From assembly GCA_903813345.2 (NCBI GenBank), contig CAIIXF020000002.1, positions 24,504,455 to 24,568,454 of the forward strand: a DNA stretch of 64,000 nt. The letters run 5' to 3'. The position numbers and the translations under genes are program-made. Source of the DNA: Owenia fusiformis (taxonomy: Eukaryota > Annelida > Polychaeta > Sabellida > Oweniidae). This document shows, piece after piece, positions 20,460 to 33,149 of the stretch (within the stretch, counting starts at the first letter, position 1; every line of letters starts with the position of its first letter). The notes beneath the pieces are model-generated. The model saw only the letters and a list, made by a program, of their open reading frames with translations, was not told where the DNA came from and searched no databases.

Positions 20460-22630
20460 ATAGAAAAAACGTTGCGTGGGTACGCATGAGACAACTTGCC
20501 CCATGACCATCTTTCAGTTACTGGGAGCCGTCTTCGCATATAAAATCGAAACGCCAACCTATACGTATGACAAATCGCCCATACAAATGCATCGCTTAAA
20601 TATTTTCCGTTCACGTTTAGGCTGTGAAAAACATTGCAAGCTTAAACTCCCTAATAAGAGATGGGTACGTTTAGTATTTACGTCATGTGCGCAAATTACA
20701 AACATATTGGTGCTTAAATTATTAAAATCAGCTAATTTGATGTGATTTTGGCGCAAATTTTGATTATTTTATTTGGCTTTTTGAATTGCAACTTTTGCAT
20801 AGCTCTGGTGATTCTTTTCTTCAGTGTCAGTGATCAACACGCTAAATTAAACCATATTTTATTATTTCTTTTACATTGCTAAACATCGAAATAAACCAAA
20901 GAAGCACATCGAAATCAAATAAATAATCGGAAAGGGTTAAATTAAACCAGAGAGACATACAATACATTTTAGAGCTCAGAGACACCATATTCTGACTTTT
21001 TAGAGTCTTTTAGAGTCTTTTACAGACTTCACAATTATTTCCATTCATACCAAAAGCTACAGCTATTCTAACACTATTGGACACTTATATTTGATTTATG
21101 CATACATGATAAGTTATAGGACCCTATTTCATATAGAGTTAGAGCAGTTGATAAAACCTAGAGGGTGACATGAATTTATTGCTCACGAGATAAGCTAGAA
21201 GAAATGATAAAGTGCGATATCTACATGTAAAGTCTTGATTATTCAATCCATAGAGACATACATAGGGAAGGTACCGATATTATTTCCCCATATACTTTCC
21301 CTCAAGTGTATCTCCGAGATTACGTGGCTTGTTATTTAGGGTAGGGGTATGGTATTATTTCCTCTTAGTTAAAGCGATGATTCGTATATAGATGGTCACG
21401 AATGAATCGTTTGGCATTTTCTGATAATCAAACTCATTACATGGCACTAGCCAAAGGGATTTTAGAAACACTACGACGGTAGGCCTACATATATATGAAG
21501 GATACCTTTATGGTTAACCCATGTTCAGATATCATTTTGATAAAGATAAGGAAAGAAACGTGTTCAGTAGTTTTACAAATGTCACAAATTTCGAAGTAAC
21601 AATATTTCATCATTATTAGTCATGTCCAGACATCATCGATCCCGTTCCTTCCTTATTATGATGTCCGGAGCCCTGCGTTTGAATGATTCAACATTCTGAT
21701 ACATTTTATAGCATCTTGCCCCCCCCTCTCTCTCTTCATGTCCCGACGGGGCAGAGATGGAGAACGTGCATCTTACACGGTGAAGATTTAAAATCTTTAC
21801 TCACTTTAATATTCCCTGTCACAAACCATTATTTCCTTTAAATTATTTTGTATTAAAAAACAACATACGACCATGACAACTCAATTGGGAGAAGGAACCA
21901 CAAATCATGTACACAAGCACCTATAAATTGTCGTCTGTCAGCCTCGTTATCAGTGTTGGTGTCATCCGGTTGATTTACGACTATATTGAACTGCACCTTG
22001 TATGTACACACTCTCGATTTCTTTAAATTCATGTGGCAATTTCCCATTACTGTCGTCAATTCGTGCAAACTATCATGGTTTCTATGACATATCAGACCAC
22101 GACTCTAATTAGTGCATTTTTGAACAAATTCTGACTGTATACTAAGTTGTGTTGATCTCACGATATTAAGTGGAATAACGTTTTGTCTCGGGATAAAACC
22201 CATATTCAGTTCCGAGTGTATAACAGGTATATCTTTGCTCTTATCTGTTTACGACTTTAATGAACCGATTCAAGTTTTTACTATTAAAAGTTACCCATAA
22301 TAAAGTAATTAATTTTATTTTAAAGCGATAGACCTCGTTTTACAACCTTAATACTAATGATAATATTATTGTAGGGGCATAAAATATTGTAAATTAAAAT
22401 GGTTATTAAAACTCTAATAAAACTTGATTTAAAACTAGGCTATAAAAGCAATGTAGAAAATTTATTCTTTGGAATCATAACGAAAATGTACTTCAGTCAG
22501 TTCATTTGGATTTCGACTAAGCCTATATTAATTATGATACTATGCTCGCGCAGGTTAGTCGATTTATTTCATTAAAAATAAGATAATGCGATCACAGACA
22601 GATCTAAAAGTCTATTTTTGCCGTTCGTTA
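20460..22630. other. Intergenic, nothing recognised
   Basis: Between the ABCC1-like gene and Cdx. No convincing exon or repeat was seen. Confidence 0.4.
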
Positions 22631-22637
22631 TTTAATT

Positions 22638-22672
<35 letters not shown>

Positions 22673-22675
22673 GGG
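22638..22675. repeat. (GA)n(G)n microsatellite
   Basis: About eleven GA dinucleotides run into a run of 14 or more G. Confidence 0.9.
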
Positions 22676-23396
22676 TAAAAATCAGCGTCGCACTGAAACA
22701 TTTGGTGAAATAAATCATTTCTTTTGAGCTCCACCTCAAATCCGGCCTATTTATCAATTCAGCAAACTTTTATTTAAAATGTTCGGTAGAACGAAGGACG
22801 CTGTTTTATTTTCAATATTTATCCTAAACTCGAGGAATTATCTAATTAAATTGTAATATTTGATGTCAAATATCTAAGTTGAATCGAGTAAACACGGAAC
22901 ATTTTGATGTGAAGGAATTGTCAGCGAATAAAGAATTTATTGCAGATTCAAGGAAGGTTTTGATGGATTTATTAATTAATACTGACGCTGAAAATAGCAT
23001 TTTAGAAAACACCACCTCTTTCCTCGTAAACGATGCAAATTATATTCGCTAATTGATTTTTGACTTAATTCGCTTCATGAACTTTGATATTTCAGGGGGT
23101 GACCAACCACTAACACCTTTTGCCAGACAATAACTTTGTGAAAAATATGAGACATGCCTGTTGAATTTATAGTGTTACTTTTATTTTTATCACTCCGATC
23201 GAATAGAAATTGTTTTTTCTGGTCAGCCATGTGTAGATTTTCGAGAAAATCCCTGAACAATATTTAAGTCCCCGAACAAGTTCAGGCCCCAATGTTATTA
23301 TCAGAATAAAGGCTCCGTGTAAGGCCCCAAAATATCATAACCCTGAAACACATCGGCTAACCATATAACTGCACTCTGAAAATGAAGGAAACAAAA

Positions 23397-23432
23397 CAAT
23401 ACAATAAAATACAATACAATACAATACAATAC
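23397..23432. repeat. (AATAC)n microsatellite
   Basis: At least six consecutive or near-consecutive pentamers of AATAC. Confidence 0.85.
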
Positions 23433-23968
23433 TCTACAGGTAAAAATGCAATGATCTGATAACAAATTCTAGTTTGGAAATCAGACTTTATCAACAATTT
23501 ATTTAATTAAATTAAAAACTAAGAGTGTTGTTAGTGTCAACTACAGGGATTAATAGATGGCTTCTAACCTATACAAGTGGGGAGGGGGTAGGCAACACAA
23601 TCGTTTTATACTAGCAGTCTAGCACTGTATATCTTTATTGCAAGAGTCGGGAAATAATTAATGGCTTCTGCAGAGAGAAGAATGTACGTTTCATGGCCGG
23701 AGGGCATACTGATAGGATATGTCACCAAATAGGCAAACTCATGATACATAAGCCTTTAAATGTCATTATGCAACCGGATTATCATTATGTATCAATATGA
23801 ATATTTTTACGCACATAATTGTGGGATTCACCAAGGATGTCCTTGGATTCACACAGCCTTTATCTATCCTTTAGAAATGGAATACACGGACTCTCCTTCT
23901 CATGCAATAGATAAAGGGGGGCTCTTAATGCTTATTTTACTTTTATATCGCGACATAACATAGGTAGT

Positions 23969-24175
23969 AGGCCCGTAGCCAGAATTTTCCAATCCGGTTC
24001 ACTTTTCCAAAACATTCTAGGGGGGGGGGGGGGGGGGGGGGGTTCACTTTGGCAAATTTGGCCAAAAATCACTCAAAAAATTGTCAGAATGGTGAAAAAC
24101 TACATGATTTTGAACGAAATTTTGCCCAGGAGGGGGGGGGGGTTCGCCCGAACTCCCCGAACCCCCCTGGCTACA
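23969..24175. repeat. CAGGCCCGTAGCCAGG-family repeat with 23-G run
   Basis: Left end GGCCCGTAGCCAG, right end CCTGGCTAC. A run of 23 G starts at 24020. The interior word GGTGAAAAACT is shared with the 15.8-kb copy. Confidence 0.6.
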
Positions 24176-24509
24176 AGCTTCTATCAGACCCCCTCTACTT
24201 GACTCAACACCTTCTCACACAGACACCAACACTTGTTGAACAAGGGCTTGTAGCCAGGCTAAGATATGGATCCCCGAATCCCATTTTCTTTATTCAAGCT
24301 TACGAGGGAGGTTCCCACAATGCGACAAAACCCACCATTCTGATTCTCAACACATCTTTCTATTTTTCTAGAAAGGAACTAAAAGAAGGCCTTTATCTCT
24401 CATAATGAAGACCCAGAGGCTATTGGTAGAGGTTCATTTAAACTGAGACTAACATAAAATATTTTATGATGGTCTCAGATTCAAAGATTTAGTGAAATCA
24501 ATTTTTTAA

Positions 24510-24724
24510 ATGGTCAGTGGGGGAAGGGGGAGGGGGGGGGGGGGGCGATCACCAATTCTTTTTGTTTTTAGTCGTGGGTGGGGGGGGGGGGTGCGATCGT
24601 GGCATAAGCAAGCAAAAAAATGATGTGTTTTGAATTTTACAAGAATTGATGCAACTTCCTTCAAAATTGAGCTGGAAACTTCAAACAATAAGACCCATTC
24701 ATTGTGCCCCTGGCTACGCCTATG
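24510..24724. repeat. Second poly-G repeat family (GGGGCGTAGCCAG type), copy 1
   Basis: G runs followed by GCGATC, then AATTTTACAAGAATTGATGCA and a right end CCCCTGGCTACGCCTAT. Shares its layout with 46054-46314. Confidence 0.55.
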
Positions 24725-24779
24725 GTAAAGTACGACCGCGATAAATCAAGGTGTCAAACTACATGTCCCCTGAATTATT

Positions 24780-26011
24780 TTCTCTACCCCAAAAAATATA
24801 TGTTTGGGGTTGGGAGGAAGGAGTTATAGACGGATTCGTTTTTGATTTAAGATTATGGTATTTTAAATGATTTTGCAAGCCCATTACAATAAAATATTTC
24901 CAAATCTAGCATTATTACTACATAAAGCCACTGCATATTCCTTCAATTGTGAACTATAAATATCAAGGTATTACAATTACAAGAAAAAATGCTCAGAAGA
25001 GAGTATTTTATCCTAATGAATAAATCAATAAAATGACAAAAATAAAATATACCATAGCTGAAAAGACTGAATATACATGGGTATCATATGATAAAGTTAG
25101 TTCATTGTACTTGATTATAGCTAGGATGAAGAATAAAACACTAACATATTTTTTTACCAGAAACACGCAGTTCTGTCGGTTGATATTGTTTAGTGGACAT
25201 TTTTATTTTTGTTGGTATCACTCGCCTTTCTCCGAGAAATATTATCACTTGAGACTACTTCGTAAATTCCTAAAACGCTTTCCAATAACTTCATTTTACT
25301 CCATTAAAAGAAAGTAAATAAGGGGGAGGGGGCATGGTCTTGAAGCAAGACTAGGTACCCATCTTTTGATCATATACTGACACGTTGTCACAATTCTCTC
25401 AGGTTACAAGTTAAACAAGCGTATGATGATATTATGCATTCTGGGCGGGCCTTTCCCACTGAGAAGAATAACAACTCAAGTGTGGGCATTATATTGTATG
25501 GACTTCATAATGACCCTCTAAAAGAGCGTATAATGACCGTACTAAGGTCAACCACAGACCCCCATTGTGTCTTGACAAAACAGTGCCATCACCTATTTGG
25601 TCATCAGCATATGAAATGCCCATTAGCCTCGGAAATCTTTGAAGATAAGGAATTACGTCAGGAGCATTATGGCCTCTGATTGGCCGAGTCGATCAGGTTT
25701 TGTTTATCAACTATTTGATATTGTTATAATTTGATCAGAGGCACCGCTCCTATGTCACCTAAGTCCAACTTGAGCCCAGTTATATTGACGATCCACGAAG
25801 ACAAGACACGTTGGAGAAAGTAAGGATATTTTGCAAAAATAAAGAAAAACATTAATTAAAAAGGAGACGGTGTTCATATTTGTAAAGTAGATCCTCTAGA
25901 AACGGACGTCCACGTGGTGACAGGTTCTCGACCAGGATTTAGCAAGAGCTGAAGAGTAAGAGTCGTGTCAAGTGGTTCATAGGGCGAGAGTCGGGCCATA
26001 AAGTTATAAAC
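24780..26011. other. Upstream region of Cdx
   Basis: No repeat was recognised. It holds an isolated 81-codon open frame (25434-25679) with no known similarity. It should contain the Cdx 5' UTR and promoter. An in-frame stop (25940-25942) precedes the chosen Cdx start. Confidence 0.4.
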
Positions 26012-26399
26012 ATGGTACAAGAGTTTGGGGAGACATTGCACTACACGGCGGGTACACGACAACCAACAACAATGTCGCTAAATCCCTTCCTTACAACGCA
26101 GCAACAGGGCGGCTACCCTCAAGACTTCGGACCAGCGTTTCAGATCTCCCCGATGGAGAGCCAAATGCAACAGCAGTGGGGTATGTACGCTGGGTCGAGA
26201 TCAGCCGCTGGGCTCGAGGAATGGCAACAAGCGTTCGCTGCCCAGGCGCAGAACGCCGGAGCATACGCTGCTCATTTTAACCAAACTGGACATCCCGCGC
26301 CGATGTCCGCATCCGTGAATACCACATCGCCAAGGCAACAGAACCGTGCTCCATTCGACTGGATGAAGCGTCAGACGTACGCAGCACAACCAGCGGCAG
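26012..26399 (+). CDS. Cdx: Cdx coding exon 1 (N-terminus, hexapeptide)
   Basis: 388 bases encoding residues 1-129 plus the first base of Gly130; donor GTATTA. The open frame reads on into the intron but becomes low-complexity. Markedly GC-richer than its surroundings. The start ATG has the context aaacATGG. Confidence 0.88.
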
Positions 26400-29300
26400 G
26401 TATTACCGTTTATAACCCTTATTGCTCATTTATTACCATTTATAACCCCCATTCTTGTTTATAAGCTTAAATACCATATACCCCTAAATACATTGGTTTA
26501 TTGCGTTTTTATTGTTTTATTGTGTATATAGAAAGAACAATAATGTGTAATAAGTTGTAGGATTTTATGTTTCTACGATGTAGTAAAGCACTTGGTTTTA
26601 TGATTGACTCAAAGGGGCTATAACTTTTTACAACAATTACCACTATAAAATAATAATTTTAAACGTATTGCTGGTTTCACCATAAAACACTTCGAAATTC
26701 TATAAAATAAAATATTTCCAAATTCAAGATTTATTCCCTGTTGTGGATGTGATGGATTGTCACGTCTGTGGATAAACGGATACTTATTTTATGTCGATTG
26801 TTTGGAAGTTAAAATATAATCATGGAGTTTTAGCACATGCTTCTTTGATTCGCGATCGGTCTGGGAAAGGATAATGAAAAACATTTACTTCATACTCTTA
26901 TGCTGGTAAGTTTTAGAAATAATATAAATGAGAAAAATATTTAATGAATTGAGAGAGTAAAATTTAATTAAAGAATCTAGAGGGATTTTTCAAAAGTGAT
27001 GTGAGTAGCAATATAATCCCAAAAGCAAATTACTTTGATTGAATTTAAAACAAACGGAGTTGACTGGACATTTGTGTCATTTCCTTCATGATTTTTATAT
27101 CATTCTTCCAAAAATATGAAGAATTTACAAATATTCATGAAAGACCAGTTAACCGTCTTATATGTTTCTTTATTTTCCTCCGTATAATAAGGATAGCATT
27201 TCTATTATTTTCATACATTCATATTACATTTGTATTAAAAAGGAAAGAAGCCGTGCCAATTCAGGACTGGCTATGCCCAATATCCATCGTAAATGTAAGT
27301 TAAAAATAGAGCAAATTGTAAATCTTTTAGACGACGTCAGAAACAGAACATGGCGGAGTAACGTTTATTCCCCTAAACCAAGTTTTACGTAAGAAATATA
27401 AATTAGAAATAATTATTTTGACGTACGATCCTCAAGTTTTCAGGAGTTATTCAAAACGCACCCTTTTAAAATACTGATTCAATACACACTTTAACCGTGA
27501 GATAAATTCAAATTTAATATCAACGAGGCTTAACAATGCCAAGTTGCAGAGAAATTATATGGATAATATACTATCATTTTTTTGATTTATTATAAGCATA
27601 AATGGAAACATATTTTGCCTTCTACAAAATATTACGATTAATAATACCGGTTTGGTTATACTCGGGAAGAATAGGGATGCTACTACAATGTACAATAAGT
27701 TTTGCTACATAATAATATTCACGTAAACTTGACTTATTGAACAACCCTACCATCATGATTAACCATGTATTTTTAAACTTAATCTGATTCATAGAAAATG
27801 TGAATTTTTTTTATAAATAAGCATAGCTCAATATACCATTTGCAATCGTTTGATTTATTTTCTTAAAATATAATTTCGTTAGTTAATAATTCTGCGCATA
27901 AAGTTAGCGGAATGCCAAGTAAGTTATGGACCCTTTCAAATAGTTTGATTTTGCCTTTTTAAAAGAGAACTTCATCTTCATTATAGGGTCTAATACTCAG
28001 TGTATATGTTATTTATTACGTTTTTGTTGTCTTTCGCTCATCATGCGATTTTGGATAACAACACTTAATGGACAGACGTCGAGATCAAATAACTACCGAG
28101 GGATAACAGGTCAAGAAAATGGACATAGGTGTCTTATGCGGCCCTACATTAGCGCATATCAATGTATATCTAATTGTCCTTAATTATGCAAAACAAAATG
28201 GAACGTCTCACATCAGAGCATTGACATGCATAATCTTTTTCAAGACCGCGATGAGACGTTTGATCATTAATAGGACATCGAAAAATAGAGATGAATTATT
28301 TATATTTCTTCTGTCTGAATATATACAAAACCGATTTAAATGTTGTCGGTGGTATTGCCATTATTAGAAATCATGGCCTTCTGTAATAGTTCCCATCTTT
28401 CTTCAAAGGAATCCATTTTCTCTAAATTCAGGAAAGAAGTGAAATATCCTTGGACCAAGGGTTTAAATTCTTATCTAGAAACATTTCTAGTTGGAATGTT
28501 TCAGAATACTTTTTGCTTGAAGCCAACGTTCCAATATAATGTTTTAACATTGGTATACCATATCATATCATATCTTGTTTAAACGACTGGTATGTTAGGT
28601 GATCATCCTAATTTTGCGCATAATTAACGTTATCTTTGTTCAAAGAGGAAACCATTTCCCGAATCTAACTATTTTTGATAACATTTTCAGTCGTATGCCA
28701 ACTTATCTATTCAGTTCCATTTGATCCAAACCCTTGTTGTACGCTATTAAACTCCTACCCTGCGTGCAGAGTCTAGTTAAACTACAGAAGCTCTCTTTTA
28801 AGAAGTGAAGTCAAACGAATGCAAAGGGTATTAAACTCCATAATACAATAAATATTAAACAGTTACCTAAAACTAAATCAGAGTATCTTCGAATTATAAC
28901 TGTTATGAATTGAGAGTAAAACCTTGTAAATCAGGCCTGATTTGACGGATAAAATAATAGTTCAACCTTCTCTACGATAACTTAATTTCGCTAACAAGTT
29001 TTTTAAATCATACCATGGGAATCTAGCTAAAATAACATCCTTTAAACTGCTTATAATACGTAAAAAGTTTAGAACTCGAAAACAGAGTAAACAATAAGTA
29101 TAGATCTCATATACTTGTATCTATTATTAAATCAAACCCTTTTTACCCTGAGTATCAAAACATAGCACAGGTAGACGAAGCTATCTATCGAAAACTATCT
29201 AAAGAAGCGAAATCAAACTTTTAAAAATGGTAACTTTCTGTTAGAACGCATTCTACTTGAGTTATACATATTATAGAAGCTTGGGAATTTACCTATTTTG

Positions 29301-32300
29301 ATATGAGTGGGGACATAACCAGTTTATTTTTAAAATCATATTCTCGACAACTGAATGGAACAGCAGGTATAAATTCCCATGGAGGATCATTCCAAGAATA
29401 TGAGATAAGTACTTATTGTTAATTACATGTCAACAAGATCAAAGGATTCCTAAATAGATTACGTAGCGGTACGAATATGTAGAGTATAGTCAGGTGTTTT
29501 CGTCTAGTGCATATTGGGAAGACTTCACTCCCCTTCTGTTGTTCACCGTCGTAAAGATAACGCTCTTATAACTTCGCCGTATCTAATTAGATTACGTTAA
29601 TTGCTGATAATGGACATTGATACATGGAGTATTATTGTTTTATTGGACACTGTATATGTGATAATATAAGATTATCTGCAAGTGACATGACATATGATAC
29701 ATTCGCAACATAGCGCGTTCTGAAAAGTAAACATTTTACCTGGTTGCAAGTTTCATGATCTCCAATCATAGGTCAATTTCTTTTATTCATTTGCAAGGAG
29801 AGTAAAAGAGAGAATCAATGTGCTTGGAGAATGTGAATTTTTGAACATTGATACAAGGGGTTTGTCTTAGAATTCCAATGTTTCAGGCTTTCACGGTGAA
29901 AATCTCACTGACATGCGCTACAAGTAGCCATTTTTAATACTTATGTCATACTTTTCCATTGAATCAGCGAGAGTATATTTTTTGCCAATTTTCAACTTAT
30001 CTTTTTTTCAATTTTGATATTTTTAGAAAGAAAGGTTTACCTCAGAGTATATTGAATTGATGTTTAAAGATCATATAAACATTTGCGAATGCTCAACAAA
30101 CAATTTTAATGTCACACAACTTTAGTTGTACAATATAATGTCTGGACAACAAGGAATAACTGGAATCTGACAGAAAGTACATTATTTGATTAACTATCCT
30201 ATAGAACTAAATGTAAATATACTATTACTTATTTTTTCACCCGTATATTTGATATATTCTACCTTAAATACACAATACTAAAAATAGAATATACAAACAT
30301 TCTTGAACGACAAAAATGATGAACGTTGGTGTTTTATCTCATTAAATAGTATACTATGTCACATAATTTTTATCCCTACGTAAACAGAACTCAAACTAAA
30401 AGGTGTGACACTGACAGAGCACTCCAATGGCGCAGATTAACTGCTCTTACTAAGACAAAGTATACGTAGACACCAAAATAAACTATAAGGTATAAACCAA
30501 TTCAAGATAACGAGCATATTCCTGCCCTAATTAAAATGATATTAATTTATATTAATTAGTTTCATATAAACGTTAAAAGTGCAATGATTTAAAAATAAGA
30601 TCGATCGAGTCACTTTCCCGTTGCAAAATGTCAATGTGGGAATTTAAAAGTTTTGAAACAATTTTCAAAATCATGTCAATGTTTCCTTTACAATTCTAAT
30701 TGTATTCCCTCTAAAAATGAATTCAGATATCTGGTAAAATATAGAAGTTATTGAAGACCTCAGATGTAGAAACGTCCAAATTCATAAGAGTTGAAAAGCG
30801 GACGTCGCCTTTTTCAAAGCTTTTGCCAGATGGAAATAGTCTTAGAAATAAGGAGTATCCTGATATAAAGCCAGAGCGGTTGGAGTTTTTGAAGATAGAC
30901 ATGGCATTGATATAACTGCAAAATAAGTACAAAAATAAAATAACTATTAAAAGCTAAAATAATACGGTATTCGTTTACCACTTTGACTTTCAATTATGAA
31001 CTTCATATCTTGGAAATTCCAAGATGAGCAAGAATACGGAAGATGTATTTTAATAATTAGTTAGATTCCACAAAAAGGAATTTGATGAATCCTTCGTTCG
31101 GCATTTACTTCATCGTTCGTTTTTTCATGTATTTGCAGGAAAAACCCGAACGAAAGACAAGTACAGAGTTGTGTACAGTGATCATCAGAGACTAGAGCTT
31201 GAGAAAGAGTTCCACTACAGTAGATATATCACTATACGTCGTAAAGCAGAACTAGCACAGGCGCTTAGTCTTTCCGAACGACAGGTAAGAGTCATTCTGA
31301 TACTCATAGCATCTTTTTGTTTCACCTTTTGTTTCAGGGCTGAGAAGAAATGAGATGACATGGTTTATCATGATGGGTAAGAGTCGTTTTAGCATCAAAA
31401 CATAGTTACAATTTTAATAAATAAACATTGATATTTTATAAAAAATTTATCGATGTGATGAGGGAAATCGGAATGAGGCATTGAATGGTGCATTCATCAA
31501 AACTGATTCACCTTTACTCTTCGTTTTAGAAATTTTCGGAGATTTTTTATTTTTTACTATTTAGTATTATTTAAAAACGGTGACTTATTTTGTGTAGTTG
31601 ATTGGTTGATTATTGTTATTGATATACATACCCAAATCAAGTCAAGGATGCGGAATGTGACTTCTTAACATTTTATTTGAAAATCGAAAAAAGAATACCC
31701 TGCGTGCAGAGTCTAGTTAGTTAAACTTTTAAGAAGTGAAGTCAAACGAATGCAAAGGGTAAAAAGAGAACCCATATTTCTTAATTCCAAGTTCCCCGAT
31801 TCAATGGATTTCTTTTACGCTTCAGCATTACACATGACCTAATAAAATCCAGCTTTTGGGATTGTACAGTACATTTTTATCAACCAATTAAAACATAATT
31901 ATATGATGATTGTTATGCAGTTGAAAGCAGGAATGATTTTTATGTATTTTACAAATATTTTGGTTGTGGTACCTATTTCTCTAGTGCCATTAATTAAAAT
32001 TAAGGCAAATGGTATAAGGCACACACTAGATCAGAATTAATTATCAAGTGTGTTTATATATTACTATATATTTCTTATAACTATGTTTAAGACCAAGTAG
32101 GGCTATTTGTTTATACAAATGTTTAAACAATGAAAAAAATCAAATATATAAAAAATAATACATGTTTGACAAAATTATATTATTTGACGAAAGATATAGG
32201 TTTATGTTGGCGTTTACCGAATATTCATTGACAAATTATTCAATATTTGATGTTCTATATTTTCAGGTAAAAATATGGTTCCAGAATCGCAGAGCCAAAG

Positions 32301-32434
32301 AACGTAAATGTAACAAAAAGAAGGATGAGCAAAATTCTATCTTGGGCAAAGAAGACTCAGAACTAATTGTCTCAGAACATTTAACGCAGGAACATGTGCA
32401 TCAGGCCCTAAGTGCCCAACAACACGTGGTATAA
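26012..32434 (+). CDS. Cdx: Cdx (caudal-type ParaHox homeobox protein), complete
   Basis: A homeodomain transcription factor that, across bilaterians, patterns the posterior body and hindgut. Three exons, 26012-26399, 31139-31284 and 32267-32434, join in phase to give 233 residues. Residues 113-120 (APFDWMKR) form the caudal-type hexapeptide that contacts PBC partners. The homeodomain spans about 135-194 and reads [34 protein letters not shown], then [14 protein letters not shown], diagnostic of Cdx, with Gln50 and Asn51. The second intron splits it between positions 44 and 45, a classic caudal-family site. The N-terminus is Gln/Ala-rich. Only about 39 residues follow the homeodomain, so the protein is short beside vertebrate Cdx (about 260-310). 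An upstream in-frame stop supports this start, though Met21 is an alternative. Confidence 0.96.
26400..28755 (+). other. Cdx intron 1, left part
   Basis: AT-rich intron sequence with no clear repeat or exon. Several short plus-strand open frames here lack family features or splice signals. Confidence 0.5.
28756..28830. mobile_element. 75-bp mini-MITE, copy 2, in Cdx intron 1
   Basis: Begins TACCCTGCGTGCAGAG and ends GCAAAGGGTA, with the exact 9-bp duplication TTAAACTCC on both sides (28747-28755, 28831-28839). This is the cleanest copy and defines the family boundaries. Confidence 0.8.
28840..30720 (+). other. Cdx intron 1, right part
   Basis: AT-rich intron sequence, nothing recognised until an antisense exon-like frame at 30723-30917. 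Confidence 0.4.
31139..31284 (+). CDS. Cdx: Cdx coding exon 2 (homeodomain helices 1-2)
   Basis: 146 bases between acceptor TATTTGCAG and donor GTAAGA, residues 131-178. It starts with the Cdx-specific [12 protein letters not shown] arm and ends at Gln44 of the homeodomain. Confidence 0.97.
31696..31761. mobile_element. 66-bp mini-MITE, copy 3, in Cdx intron 2
   Basis: TACCCTGCGTGCAGAGTCTA to GCAAAGGGTA. The flanks match at 8 of 9 bases, but they are A-rich, so that duplication is weaker evidence than for copy 2. Confidence 0.7.
32267..32434 (+). CDS. Cdx: Cdx coding exon 3 (homeodomain helix 3, C-terminus)
   Basis: 168 bases including the TAA, residues 179-233. Acceptor ATATTTTCAG. It carries the recognition helix [14 protein letters not shown], a basic KKK patch and an acidic, Gln/His-rich tail ending HVV. 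Confidence 0.97.
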   Translation, partial: VKIWFQNRRAKERKCNKKKDEQNSILGKEDSELIVSEHLTQEHVHQALSAQQHVV

Positions 32435-32911
32435 TTCGAGAGTACACGAGAAACTTCGAGAAAATTCGTTATTTGAAACTCAGGAAGGCGTTACAACTGA
32501 CAACGTGTGGATATGGCTTATTAACTGTACATACACACTGATATACCAGCTATAGTATTGTGGTAGTGATAATGAGAGACTAAAGTATTTATTATTTTGT
32601 ATATATTTTCAAAGTACGGAGATATTATATCGGTGATAGATGTGCCAAATGAAATTTATTAGCTAGAAACATTAGACGTGGGACCTGAATACTCGGTTTA
32701 GACCCCTAATGATAGATATACATAGATGGGGCTCCCCCGGGGTACAGTTGAACTCACATTGTCGGATGTATCCCATAAATCTCAATGTCTGTGATGGCCC
32801 TGGGTGAGACCCATGTAGTTTGATATATAAAATTACGTCTTCACATGATGATATTAGCAAGTCATTTGCACATCAAGGTCTCAACTTAAAAGAAATCAGA
32901 ATATGAATCTA

Positions 32912-33149
32912 AATAAATACATGTTCATATTTCTTTTCAAACTACAATTCAATTTACCATGTGACCTTGAATAAGCATTTTTTGAGACATTAGAATTACA
33001 TTGTGATATTAGACTCTAGAGTTTAGGCTATAGCAACTAACCATGTATTCATATGGTAACTTAGCAGTTATAAATACGACCAATCAGATGCCGATTTAAT
33101 CACCGCTAGATGGAGCTATACGTAAAGGTGGCGCTAAATGTGCAATAAA
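32912..33149 (+). terminator. Candidate Cdx polyadenylation signals
   Basis: AATAAA occurs at 32912-32917 and 33144-33149, about 480 and 710 bases past the Cdx stop. Which is used cannot be told from sequence. Confidence 0.4.

Noticed and set aside
26400-26464. Continuation of the Cdx exon 1 frame past 26399
   Set aside because: The added residues are a repetitive intron-derived run. The GT at 26400 joins exon 2 in phase and gives the conserved KTRTKDKYR arm.
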